From Pelagophyceae sp. CCMP2097 (taxonomy: Eukaryota; Sar; Pelagophyceae), in NCBI GenBank assembly GCA_026770575.1, contig MU657387.1:46552-68272 (forward strand): a stretch of DNA of 21,721 bases, read 5' to 3'. Below, piece after piece: positions 1 to 8,344 of the stretch. The notes beneath the pieces are model-generated. The model did no database searches. It worked only from the letters and a program-made list of their open reading frames with translations, and was not told the origin of the DNA. Every line of letters begins with the position of its first letter. The first letter of the stretch is position 1. Both the position numbers and the translations under genes were made by a program.

Positions 1-395
1 AGGAGCTTGAGAGACGCTCGAGAGACGCCGCGCGCCCGTCCTCGGGGGAAGCAGGGCGCGCCCGTCTGTAGGACCGTGCTCGGCATCTCCACGCTTCACC
101 TAGGACCGTGCTCGTCATCTCCACGCTACACCTAGGTGCGCTTACTCGAAGCGCGGCGTCCTTTGCCCTTGGAAACCGTTCGGTCTCTGTGGCTCCTTGT
201 TTGACTCTGCTCGTCCGCGCCCTGCTCGTCCACGACACGCGTCGCGTAAGCTCCCCCCCACCACCCCCGCTCCAATAGAAAATCCTTACCACGAATATGC
301 TGGTAGGGTGAAACTTTGGTCATTCTCGACAAAAAAGGCGACTCCAAGGGCTCGTCTGGCAGCTCGATGGCCGGCCTTTTGGGCGTCGTCGCGGG
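1..395. other. Non-genic leader with a 32-bp tandem duplication and a dispersed-repeat copy
   Basis: No convincing gene is seen here. A 32-bp unit beginning TAGGACCGTGCTCG is present twice in tandem (69-100 and 101-132, two mismatches). Positions 184-250 match the dispersed repeat also found near 2998-3064 and 7057-7123 (TGTGGCTCCTTG followed by GTCGCGTAAGC). The following 250-395 has short open frames but nothing recognisable; it may hold the 5' part of the broken gene that follows. Confidence 0.6.
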
Positions 396-1731
396 GTGGT
401 TGCCCGGCAGCCGGCAACGTCTGGCGCCGAGATCTCCGTCGTCGCCGCCGCAAAGGCGGAGCCGGCGGCGTTTTTAGACACGTCGGCAGGCGCCGTCCCC
501 AAGACGCCCAACAACCGGCCCGACGCTCTGCCCCGGATGTACCACGTGCCGCCGTCCTACGAGCCGTATTCGCCGCTCAACGCGGCGCCGCCCCCGGGCG
601 TGCGCGTTTCCCCTGGCGCCGCTTCCGAGGCGGCACCGTGGGACGGCGGGGAGGCGTCCTACGGCGCCGCCCACTTCTACGACGGCGCCCACCGGCCCCC
701 GGAATGTTTAGCCTCGCCCCCGGCGACCGACGAGCAGTCGCACTGGGCGGGTGAACGGCTGCCACCTCCCCCGGCTCCACCCGGGGAGTCTTTTGAGGCG
801 TGGGAACGCCGGTTAGCCTCGGCTGGCCACCGCCCAGGCCTTTTGGACGTGCCCGGCTCGCAGCTGATGGCGCGCACGGCCGCGCGCGACACGCTGATGC
901 CCTTCCCGCCGACGCCCGTTTCGCCGCCGTCGCCTCACCAGTACGGGCACGGCACGTCGCCGATCACGATGGGCCATGGGCCCGGCGCGCCGCTGTCGCG
1001 CTTGGCCTCGGCATCGTCTCAGACGCTCCGAAGCCCCCGGGCCAAAAGGCTATTATTTCGCTGGAAGAGTACGTTGCGCAGGTCAACATCGACGCCCTGG
1101 GCGCCCACGACCGCGAGACCATCGCGCTGAGCTACAAGCAAAACTCGTCACGCGGCCCGGCAGCGACGGCAGCGTCGCCACTGCCGTCTTCGCCAATACT
1201 CATGGTTCGTCGTATGTGGGCAAGGCCTCCCACGCAGGCCTCGGGGTCTGCGTGGGCATGCCGACGGGCCTCGCTCACTTCGTAGTCAATGTGCCCTCGG
1301 CTGGGCTCACCATCGACGGAATGAAGGGCTTCAACGTGCACCACACAGGCAACTATAAGTACATGAACACAATCGAGGATGCGCGGCTTTTTGGCGGCGC
1401 TTTTCTCTCAAAGGCCGGGATTGCAAAAAATGCCAACGAGGCCAACAAGTTATTGGGCAAGGACGTGAAGTCGTTCATCCAGTTGGCGTTCGAGTGTGGC
1501 CGCGGCCCAGCGTGGATCATGCAGAACTGCCCGTACGCACCGCCGCCGTCGAAGTCGCTGGCGTCGCGGGCGAAGCGCGCGCGGGCGGCGCCGGCCTCGC
1601 AGATCGCCGCCATGATGGACGACCAGGAGGCGGTGGAGCAGCAGAAGCGCGTCGCGCGCATGCGCGTGGACGGCATCCCACTCGACATGGCCGCGGTCCG
1701 CGCGGAGGAGGCGGCGTCGGCGGGCAACTAG
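396..1731 (+). pseudogene. Broken gene of unknown family, read in three frames
   Basis: Coding character passes through three frames. The first runs from about 396 to 1040 and is rich in Pro/Ala (PPSYEPYSPLNAAPPP). The second runs from about 1040 to 1142 (ISLEEYVAQVNIDALGAHDR). The third runs from about 1142 to the TAG at 1729-1731 and contains THGSSYVGKASHAGLGVCVG, a middle segment with HHTGNYKYMN, and a charged tail (MMDDQEAVEQQKRVARMR). Each switch is a -1 step that one extra base would repair, in a CCCCC run near 1037-1045 and an AAAA run near 1141-1144. This fits either single-base homopolymer undercalls or true decay. The start is uncertain, because open frame continues upstream of 396 in another phase. 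I do not recognise the family; a mobile-element or viral-type structural protein is possible but unsupported. A repaired product would be about 445 residues. Confidence 0.5.
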
Positions 1732-1735
1732 AGAT

Positions 1736-1984
1736 TCCGCGTCGAAAGTGACTGGCCGGACGGCGACGCCCCAAAAGAACAATTTCGGCTGCGGACACGC
1801 GGCGGACCTGGCGCTCGGCATCGACGCATCGACGGGATCGGCCTCACCTGGACTTGTTCTAAACCTGTTGTTTTCACAACATTTTTTATTTTTTTATTTT
1901 TTTATTTTTTATTTTTTATTTTTTATTTTTCCTTTATTTTTCCTTTATTATTTATTTATTTATTTATATTTATTTTTGTAGTCT
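1736..1984. repeat. AT-rich, T-tract low-complexity DNA
   Basis: After the stop of the broken gene the sequence becomes long runs of T with single A interruptions (about 1860-1980), in sharp contrast to the GC-rich surroundings. On the minus strand this reads as A-rich tracts, as seen in retroelement tails or simple-repeat expansion. No gene is seen here. Confidence 0.7.
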
Positions 1985-1989
1985 AGCTG

Positions 1990-2075
1990 AACATCTATCT
2001 TAGCTCAGGGGTTAAAACGCACTCCCGGAGGAAAGGACCCAGGCCCGGCCTGGGCCGATACGCGGTAGATCCACA
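1990..2075 (+). ncRNA. Candidate tRNA-like structured element (SINE head?)
   Basis: A 7-nt segment at 1993-1999 (ATCTATC) can pair with 2064-2070 (GGTAGAT, one G-U pair). Between them lie a Pol III A-box-like TAGCTCAGGGGTTA (2000-2013) and a perfect hairpin CCCAGGC-CCG-GCCTGGG (2038-2054). A canonical B box (GGTTCRANNC) is not clear, and spacing around the D arm is off by about one base, so this is not a functional tRNA. A tRNA-derived SINE head is the best reading; a chance fold remains possible. Confidence 0.3.
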
Positions 2076-2337
2076 TTCCGGCTGCGCACGATTACACCCT
2101 CGACGCCATCGCCCCCCAACCATGGCGCTCCCGACAACGCGACCAAAGAGCCAGAGTGTTAGCCTCCCTTCCTTTCACGAGGGGGTCGCGTGACATCTGT
2201 CGCGAGAACGACCCTCGCCGGCATGGCATCCGAGCCATCTCGCTCGGGTGACTGACTTTGTCACCACGGAGGCGGATATACCCTATTGGGCCAGCCCCAC
2301 CCAGGGTGGATATTAAGCAAGCAAATGCCTTAGACTG
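2076..2337. other. Non-genic spacer, possible body of the tRNA-like repeat
   Basis: There is no coding signal. The sequence is moderately GC-rich and includes short self-complementary stretches such as GAGCCATCTCGCTCGGGTG. It runs directly into the minisatellite. If 1990-2075 is a SINE head, this would be its body. Confidence 0.35.
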
Positions 2338-2552
2338 AACCTCTGGAACTGAACTGACCTTTTTTTGACCCTCTAAAACTGAACTGGCCCTTTTTTGACC
2401 CTCTGAAACTAAACTGGCCCTTTTTTGACCCTCTGAAACTGAACTAACCCTTTTTTGACCCTCTGAAACTGAACTGAACCTTTTTTTGACCCTCTGAAAC
2501 TGAACTGACCCTTTTTTTGACCCTCTGAAACTGAACTGAACCTTTTTTTTGC
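2338..2552. repeat. Minisatellite, about 7 units of 30-31 bp
   Basis: Units start with CTCTGAAACTGAACTG and end in a T6-T8 run plus GACC. Starts are at 2341, 2371, 2401, 2431, 2461, 2492 and 2523. The first four are 30 bp; later ones are 31 bp through an extra T. Unit-to-unit changes are single substitutions and T-run length, typical of slippage and unequal exchange. Confidence 0.9.
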
Positions 2553-2890
2553 CCTCGCCTTGTTTTCAGTACCCCAATTTTTGCCCAGAGTACAATTCTT
2601 TGCAAAGTCTTAGAGTGTCATCTAATCCCCAAGACCCAGTAAGGAGCGATCGACAGGATCGACGATGATCCGGGCAAGAGTCGACGCTTTATCGCCCTCT
2701 CCTCTGGGCCCAACCGGCCTTTATTGCCATCACCTCTCCAGTTCTCTCTTGCCGGGATATAAATAATACCCTCATGCCTCATATCGGTAGTACTTGGGTA
2801 TAGGGGCCGCCGGGCTTCGGGGCTGGTGGATACTGGAAAGTCGGCACGGGATATCCGGATGGTGCGTTGTTGCTGGTGCGTGTACTGGAA
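2553..2890. other. Non-genic spacer
   Basis: A 149-codon open frame lies on the minus strand (2618-3067), but it runs into the dispersed repeat at 2897 and has no recognisable domain, so I do not call it a gene. Nothing else is seen. Confidence 0.4.
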
Positions 2891-2896
2891 CGAGTT

Positions 2897-3180
2897 GGCA
2901 GTGGCAAAGGGTAGCTCCGGCGGGTCGTGCATACCGTGATAGTCGAAGCCCCCCTCTTCGATCAAGTGGTTTGCTTTCCCCATCCCGTCGAGTTCATCTC
3001 TGTGGCTCCTTGTCTGACTGTGCTTGTCCGCGCCCTGGTCGTCCACGACACACGTCGCGTAAGCCACCCACCCGTCGAGTTGAAGTCACCAACGGGCAGC
3101 TCCGTCCAACGGGCGCCTAGCGACGTCCGTTGGACTCCGCCATCCGTTGGCCTCGTCGCTCCGCTCCTTAAACGTGACGC
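2897..3180. repeat. Dispersed direct repeat, copy 1 (partner 6958-7226)
   Basis: From the GGCAAAGGGTAGCTCCG motif through GAAGCCCCCCTCTTCGATCA, the TGTGGCTCCTTG segment and CCATCCGTTGGCCTCGTCGC, this stretch repeats at about 6958-7226 with scattered substitutions and one short indel. A 67-bp piece also occurs at 184-250. The unit leads straight into the GC-rich hairpin module, so the two probably move or amplify together. Confidence 0.85.
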
Positions 3181-3188
3181 CCGCTGAA

Positions 3189-3722
3189 GGGCTCGCTGCG
3201 CTCTGTGAGACATTCGATCGCACGTTCCGGCGCGCCGCTTGGGGGCGTGCCGTGCCCGGAGTCTCGCGGGCGCTGGGGGGAGACCCCCCGGACTCCCCCC
3301 TTAAACTTCTTACACGCCTTCAAATCGCCGGCTTGCTTCGTATCGGTTTCGCCGGCGAGGCGCACCGCTTGGGAGCGCGCCGGCGCCGGACTGTCGCCCC
3401 GGACCCCGCTTTAACTTCTTTCCCGCATTCATCAAATCCGCGCTTACCAAGGGCTCGCTGCGCTCTGTGAGACATTCGATCGCACGTTTGGGCGCGCCGG
3501 TTGGGGGCGTGCCGGGCCTGGGCTCTCGCGGGCGCCGGGGGGAGACCCCCCGGACCCCCCCCTTAAACTTCTTACCCGCTTCTTAATCGTCGGCTTGCTT
3601 CGTTTCGGCTCGTCCGGCGAGGCGCACCGCCTGGGGGCGCGTCGGCCCCGGACTGTCGCGGGTGCCGGGGGGACACCCCTCGGGACCCCCCCTTTAAGTT
3701 CATACGCCCATTGATCCAATCC
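3189..3722. repeat. GC-rich hairpin module, two tandem copies (period 262 bp)
   Basis: The unit begins GGGCTCGCTGCGCTCTGTGA at 3189 and again at 3451. Each carries a GGGGGG-AGA-CCCCCC hairpin (3275-3289 and 3537-3551) followed by TTAAACTTCTTAC. A second sub-module with the GCACCGC(T/C)(T/G)GGG core follows each. Related copies sit at 7227 (same orientation) and, inverted, at 5966-6002, 6600-6735 and 7430-7525. No protein is supported. Confidence 0.85.
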
Positions 3723-4217
3723 ACGCTTGTCCCTATCGCTTAAAAATATGACGCCGGCTTTGGCTCGCTGCGCTGTCGGTCGCTCGCCCGCGGAGGCGTG
3801 CCGCTTGGAAACGCAGCAGGCCCCGGACTTTGGCGGGTGCCGGGGGGAGACCCCCCGGCCCCCCCTTAAACAAACGCGATAGGCTATCGCGGAAATTGTT
3901 CGAGTTCGACTCGGAAATTGTTTCCGCGGCGCGCAGCGCGGAGGACGGCGCGCTTCGGCAACGCGTTTGTCGCACCGAGCGCGCGGCGGCGGCGTGCGTC
4001 GATCGCGCCCGGGCGCGTCGAGAACGGTGCGCTACGGAGCGAGGAAGGCCGCCGGGACGGAAAAGCGCAAAATCTCGAAGTTGGCGGCGCGCGGCCCACG
4101 AAGCTTGGGCGGCGCTGTCGGTTTCATATAAGTTGGTTTGTACCCAAGCGCCCAACTCTTTCCAATGACCGAGTGTGTTGGAGTCCGACGGCGCGCGCAA
4201 TGTGGAGTTCCGCCTCA
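3700..4217 (+). repeat. Left arm of a large foldback (inverted repeat)
   Basis: This segment is the reverse complement, with divergence, of about 4936-5640. Matching landmarks are CTATCGCTTAAAAA (3733-3746) against TTTTTAAGCGATAG (5591-5604), GGAAACGCAGCAGG, the GC hairpin at 3842-3856, the GTTCGAGTTCGACTCGG stretch, GCGCCCGGGCGCG, and the inner end TGGAGTTCC. Long frames on both strands are by-products of the GC-rich arm sequence, not genes. A third, partial copy lies at 6737-6940. Confidence 0.85.
3876..3890. repeat. Perfect short palindrome at a possible element junction
   Basis: GCGATAG-G-CTATCGC is a perfect inverted repeat. The same half-site, in the form AAGCGATAG or CTATCGCTT, marks the ends at 3733, 5604 and 6940, so this looks like two element ends abutting head to head. 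Confidence 0.55.
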
Positions 4218-4935
4218 TTACAAGAGCGCGCCGGAGGCACACAGAGGACCCGAAGGATACATCCAAATCCAGTTGCAATGCCCACGTAAATAATTAAAAT
4301 TATTTAAAATAATCGTTGATTTTGCGGCCGACCAGATTTGAACCTTTGACCACCTTCTTCTTCTATGATGATTCCAATGATTCCCAATTTTAGCGATCGC
4401 ATAAACCACCAATCGTCGAATCGGCCGAGTCGCTGCCCTTTCCTCCCCAAAGGTGGAACCTCGCGGATTTACCCGTGGACAGACAGACGGACAGACAGAA
4501 GGACAGACGGGCGGACAGACAAAATTGCCCCTGGTAATCCTTCAATCAAAGGACCCGAAGGGTCCTTGCCGTAAACTGACGTTGATTAAACGGCAAGGAC
4601 CCGAAGAATAAGGCACGGTTTGCCAAAACCAATTATACATGGGGGGAGCTAGAGTAACACTCGGCCTGTCGGCGAAGGGCCCGGGCTTTCTTCTGCGCTC
4701 GGCTGCGAGTTCTAGGGATACAGGGGCGGCCTCGAGACTTTTTAAGTGCGATTGGGCGCGTGGGTTATGTGCCCCATTGCTACGGGTTTCGAGATTCGAT
4801 CCGGTAACTTCATACCGGAATGTCAGAAAACTTTAGACAACTCGCCGAAATCATTCTGGTGGATAATTCTGGTGGATAATGCAATGTAACACTAGCTCTC
4901 CCCATCTATAATTGATTTTGCCAAACCGTGCCTTC
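4218..4935. other. Interior of the foldback, non-genic
   Basis: The GC content is lower than in the arms. It contains a (GGACAGAC)n-type microsatellite (about 4479-4522) and a 13-bp perfect inverted repeat at 4560-4602. GATTTGAACC (about 4337-4346) and GATTCGATCC (about 4794-4803) resemble tRNA B boxes in opposite orientation, but no tRNA fold could be drawn. No transposase or other gene is seen, so the foldback appears non-autonomous. Confidence 0.6.
4560..4602. repeat. 13-bp perfect inverted repeat (hairpin)
   Basis: GGGTCCTTGCCGT at 4560-4572 is the exact reverse complement of ACGGCAAGGACCC at 4590-4602, with a 17-base spacer. The left arm is itself preceded by GGACCCGAA, giving a second small palindrome. 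No T run follows, so it is not a bacterial-type terminator. Confidence 0.8.
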
Positions 4936-5640
4936 TGAGCGGGAACTCCACATTGCGCGCGCCGTCGGAGTCCAACACACTCGGCCATTGGAAAGAGTTG
5001 GGCGCTTGGATACAACCACCCTATGTGAAACCGACAGCGCCGCCCAAGCCCCGTGGACCGCGCGCCGCCAACTTCGAGGATTGCGCTTTTCCGCCCCGGC
5101 GGCCTTCCTCGCTCCGTAGCGTACCGTTTTCGACGCGCCCGGGCGCGATCGACGCGCGCCGCCGCCGCGCGCTCGGCGCGACAAACGCGCCGCCGAAGCG
5201 CGCCGCCCTCCGCGCCGCGCGCCGCGAAAACAATTCCCGAGTCGAACTCGAACAATTTCCGTGATAACCGACCCCCCCCCCCAAAATTGACACTCCGCGA
5301 CCCGGCCGCGGGCCCAAAGACCGGCTAAGGGATTTTTAGAATGCGCGTTGGCTTCGACTCGGTCGGTCCTAGGGCGTGGTGCATCAAACGCGGCGATATC
5401 GCGTTAGTTTTAGGGGGGCCGACCATGTGGAACTCTGGCAATTTCCGTGATAGCCTATCGCGTTAGTTTTAGGGGGTCCGGGGGGTCTCCCCCCGGCACC
5501 CGTGAGAGTCCGGGGCCTGCTGCGTTTCCAAGCGGCGCGCCTCCGCGGGCGAGGAACCGACAGCGCAGCGAGCCAAAGCCGGCGTCACATTTTTTAAGCG
5601 ATAGTGCAAGCGGGGATTTGATGAAAGCGGGTAAGAAGGC
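4936..5640 (-). repeat. Right arm of the large foldback, with a 186-bp insertion
   Basis: This is the inverted partner of 3700-4217. Homology runs 4936-5266 and resumes at 5439. In between, 5267-5438 has no counterpart in the left arm, and the 14-mer CAATTTCCGTGATA is present on both sides (5253-5266 and 5439-5452). The outer end carries TTTTTAAGCGATAG (5591-5604). Confidence 0.8.
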
Positions 5641-5703
5641 GCTCCCAAGCGGCGCGCCTCGCCGGCCGCGGAAGGTACCTGTCACCCGCGCACGACTGCG
5701 GCT
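5641..5703. repeat. GC-rich module fragment
   Basis: GCTCCCAAGCGGCGCGCCTCGC here recurs at about 6609-6630 and, inverted, in the tandem modules near 3600-3640. It abuts the copia fragment directly. Confidence 0.6.
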
Positions 5704-5943
5704 TTGGTCGTCAAAAATATGTACGGTGACGAGGACGCGGCGCGATTGTGGTGCGTATTATACAGCACCTTGTTGTGCGACGAAGTTGGCTGTTCGCGCT
5801 CGCCTGTCGATCCGATGTTGGTCGTTTTACGTCGCGGGCCGCTCGTTGCTTTGCACGTCGCTCACGTCGACGATGGTTTGACCACGGGCGATCCAGAGCT
5901 CGTTGAGTATCTTGATGCGCGGATTGCCGCGCGCTTCCCGTGC
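5704..5943 (+). pseudogene. Ty1/copia reverse-transcriptase fragment
   Basis: About 80 residues fit the C-terminal half of the copia-type reverse transcriptase domain (RVT_2). MYGDEDAARLW occupies the place of the usual LYGLKQAPRAW. SRSPVDPMLVVLR fits the conserved S-x-D-P-x-L region. LHVAHVDDGLTTG carries the catalytic D-D pair (normally YVDD). YLDARIAARFP fits the following helix. Both sides pass directly into GC-rich repeat modules, so the rest of the element (gag, protease, integrase, RNase H, LTRs) is missing. The open frame extends to 6210 only through repeat sequence. It is a dead fragment. Confidence 0.85.
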
Positions 5944-6075
5944 ACGCCCCCAAGCGGCGCGCCGAAACGTGCGATCGAATGTCTCACAGAGCGCAGCGAG
6001 CCAAGCGTGGATTTGGTAAATGCGGGTAAGAAGTTAAAGGGGGGGGGGGTTCCGGGGGGTCTCCCCCCGGCACCC
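5944..6075 (-). repeat. Inverted copy of the GC-rich hairpin module
   Basis: AAACGTGCGATCGAATGTCT at about 5965-5984 is the reverse complement of the module start seen at 3189, 3451 and 7227. The hairpin GGGGGG-TCT-CCCCCC follows at 6054-6068, preceded by a G-run (about 6039-6049). Confidence 0.85.
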
Positions 6076-6127
6076 GCGACAAGGAGGGGTTACGCGAAAA
6101 AAGTACGATTTTGGAGCATGATATTTT

Positions 6128-6232
6128 TTGACTGCAAGAGGATGCCCGTTGTCATGGACTTCGGGGATCGCGAGAGGAGGCTGGGCTCTACCTCGATCCG
6201 TAGCCCGTGACAACGGGCACCCTTGCAGTCAA
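6128..6232. repeat. Small element bounded by about 25-bp inverted ends
   Basis: TTGACTGCAAGAGGATGCCC starts at 6128. Its near reverse complement, TGACAACGGGCACCCTTGCA, starts at 6208 and ends with GTCAA at 6232. The right end contains the 6-bp hairpin GCCCGT-GACA-ACGGGC. The same GCCCGTGACAACGGGCACCC recurs at about 6360-6379 without the left partner. Confidence 0.7.
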
Positions 6233-6564
6233 AAGTTATGCGGTCTCAAAGTTGGCCTTTTCTCGAACTTTGGCAACCTGTAGCTCAGCTCTGCAAGCAG
6301 CTTTAAAGTCACAGACTGAGGCGTTCGAAAGAGGAGGTTAAGGGCTCTCCATATCCGTCGCCCGTGACAACGGGCACCCCTGGAAAGCTGAGGTACTGGC
6401 CACCAAAGACCGACTAATCTCAAATTTCCGGGAAACTTTCCTCTTTTGGACTTGGAATTGTCAATAAGCCATCTTTTAAGAATTTATCAAGTCTAAAATG
6501 GGGCCTTAAGTCCACTACGGAGGGCGAACGGACTCAAGCCTATTCGGAACGGCTATCAAAAACA
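6233..6564. other. Non-genic spacer
   Basis: No gene is seen. The only structure is the second copy of GCCCGTGACAACGGGC near 6360-6375. Confidence 0.5.
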
Positions 6565-6599
6565 TTGGGCGCGCATCCCCTTCTCCCGCGACAGTCCGG

Positions 6600-6735
6600 C
6601 ACCCAAGAGCTCCCAAGCGGCGCGCCTCGCCGGCCGAGCCGATACGAGCAAGCCGGCGATTTGAAAGCGGGTAAGAAGTTTAAGGGGGGGTCCGGGGGGT
6701 CTCCCCCCGGCGCCCGCGAGAGTCCGAGCCCTGCA
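6600..6735 (-). repeat. Inverted copy of the GC-rich hairpin module
   Basis: AAGCGGCGCGCCTCGCCGGC, GCGGGTAAGAAGTTTAAGGG and the hairpin GGGGGG-TCT-CCCCCC (6694-6708) repeat the 3300-3600 module in reverse orientation. Confidence 0.85.
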
Positions 6736-6736
6736 G

Positions 6737-6940
6737 GGACGAAAAAACGCAATTCTCGAAGTTGGCGGCGCGCGGTCCACGGAGCTTGGGCGGCGCTGTC
6801 GGTTTCACATAAGGTGGTTTGTACCCACGCGCCCAACTCTTTCCAATGGCCGAGTGTGTTCGAGTCCGACGGCGCGCGCAATGTGGAGTTCCCTCTCAGA
6901 AACCATGGTTTGCGGAAACCAAACATTTTTAAGCGATAGG
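6737..6940 (+). repeat. Third, solo copy of the foldback arm
   Basis: It matches 4060-4217 in the same orientation (TTGGGCGGCGCTGTCGGTTT, CGCGCAATGTGGAGTTCC) and ends TTTTTAAGCGATAG (6927-6940), as the large foldback does. It has no inverted partner next to it. Confidence 0.8.
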
Positions 6941-6957
6941 GGCATACAGCGAGTGAG

Positions 6958-7226
6958 CAGTGGCAAAGGGTAGCTCCGACGGGACGTGCCCACCGTGATA
7001 GTCGAAGCCCCCCTCTTCGATCAAGTGGTTTTCCTAACGCATCCCGTCGAGTTCATCTCTGTGGCTCCTTGTCTGACTGTGCTTGTCCACGCCCTGCTCG
7101 TCCACGTCACGCGTCGCGTAAGCCACCCTCCCGTCGACTTGAAGTCACCAACGGACACCTCCGTCCAATGGACGCCGCCATCCGTTGGCCTCGTCGCTCC
7201 GCTCCTCAAACCTGACTCCCGCTGAA
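6958..7226. repeat. Dispersed direct repeat, copy 2
   Basis: Homologous to 2897-3180 over its full length, again leading into the GGGCTCGCTGCG module at 7227. Confidence 0.85.
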
Positions 7227-7525
7227 GGGCTCGCTGCGCTCTGTGAGACATTCGATCGCACGTTTCGGCGCACCGGTTGGGGGCGTGCCGGGCCCGGAGT
7301 CTCGCGGGCACCGGGGGAAGACCCCCCGGACTCCCCCCTTAAACTTCTTTCCCGCTTTCAAATCGTCGGCTTGCTCGTATGGGCGCGGCCGGCGAGGCGC
7401 GCCGCTTGGTAGCGCGTCGTCGCCGGACTGTCGCGGGTCCCGAGAGTCGGGGCCCAGCACGCCCCCAACCGGCGCGCAGAAATATATCATAGAGCGCAGC
7501 GAGCCCTTCAACGGGCGTCACGTTT
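7200..7525. repeat. Foldback formed by two inverted GC-rich modules
   Basis: Positions 7200-7308 and 7430-7525 are inverted copies of each other. GAAGGGCTCGCTGCGCTCT at the left pairs with AGAGCGCAGCGAGCCCTTC at the right, and GGTTGGGGGCGTGC with GCACGCCCCCAACC. The centre holds an imperfect GGGGG-AAGA-CCCCCC hairpin (7313-7327). Confidence 0.8.
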
Positions 7526-7545
7526 ATAAAAATCTAACGAGGAGG

Positions 7546-7560
7546 TTCTTGTAGGAATTC
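7546..7560 (+). repeat. 15-bp direct repeat, left copy
   Basis: TTCTTGTAGGAATTC is identical to 12436-12450. The pair brackets the whole 4.9-kb satellite-bearing block. Confidence 0.6.
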
Positions 7561-8340
7561 ACCGCGAGCGACGTGAGTCGGCGATAATTTGAGGGGACAT
7601 ACCATGGCAAAGCAAAGGTGGCTGTCCGGTGCACAATGATTTGATGTCTGGAAGGCCCCCGCTCCGGCATCTAGGCACAATGGGCAACCGGTTGAGCATT
7701 ACAGATAGAGCAGCATTACAGGAGCCCTCGTCCCCGGTCGGGCATGTGCGCATGATGGATTGCCGGAGGGCATGTAGCAGGAGCAAGCATACGCGCTTCG
7801 CTTAAGCAGTTGACGCGGCTATTAGAACTCGCCCAAGCTGCCGTCCACTCAGAGTGGAGTAAGTCCGAGCCAACGGACCGCAGGATCCAACGGACGGTTG
7901 AGCACAGCGAACCGTCCGTTGGATTCTGCGTTCCGTTGGCGTGTGGATTGTGGGCTTGAGGAAGGAACGGCGCTGGAGTTCCGCCCCAAAGCGGAGGCGA
8001 TCTTCCGCCCTCAAGCCATCCGCCTGAACTTCTCCACTCGGTGGCAGTAGCCGCTTGCCGAACCCAGACTTCCCACGCCCCAAAAAATAAGAGAGCGGGA
8101 GGGGGCAAGGCAACCGAGCTTGCACGGTCATCAAGACCGGGTGGTCACTGGCAGCGGAGCTTCGTGTAGCTGCGGGGTGCTTGCAATAAAGCAAGCACTC
8201 CCGATGCTAGCTTGTTTCAATCTGACGTTAGGGAGCGCAGCCTGTGTCTCGGGCTGGCGCATAGAATCCCGCAGGTCAGCTCCTTCGTGTGCCGTCGCAC
8301 GATGGTCGCATTTTGATTGAAGCAATGTTGAATTGAATTC
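7561..8340. other. Non-genic region flanking the satellite
   Basis: Open frames on the minus strand (7716-8108 and 7802-8194) overlap a perfect-stem hairpin and have no recognisable domain, so I do not call them genes. The main structure is the hairpin at 7869-7940. Confidence 0.5.
7869..7940. repeat. 72-bp near-perfect hairpin (31-bp arms, 10-base loop)
   Basis: The left arm (7869-7899) begins GCCAACGGA and ends GGACGGTT; the right arm (7910-7940) is its reverse complement at 29 of 31 positions. The loop is GAGCACAGCG. The right arm resembles CGTCCGTTGGACTCCGCCAT near 3125 and its truncated form near 7160, so it may be a short end of the same dispersed family folded onto itself. Confidence 0.85.
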
Positions 8341-8344
8341 CAGC

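Noticed and set aside
69..136. Telomere-like repeat
   Set aside because: Only two 32-bp copies, with no TTAGGG or TTTAGGG-type motif.
4560..4602. Rho-independent terminator
   Set aside because: The hairpin has no following T run and sits in a eukaryotic foldback interior.
4330..4810. tRNA genes suggested by GATTTGAACC and GATTCGATCC
   Set aside because: The B-box-like words are present, but no acceptor stem, anticodon arm or A box can be fitted around either.
3733..5328. Open frames of 90-180 codons in the foldback arms
   Set aside because: The same peptides appear on opposite strands of the two arms, which is what an inverted repeat gives, and no domain or codon pattern supports them.
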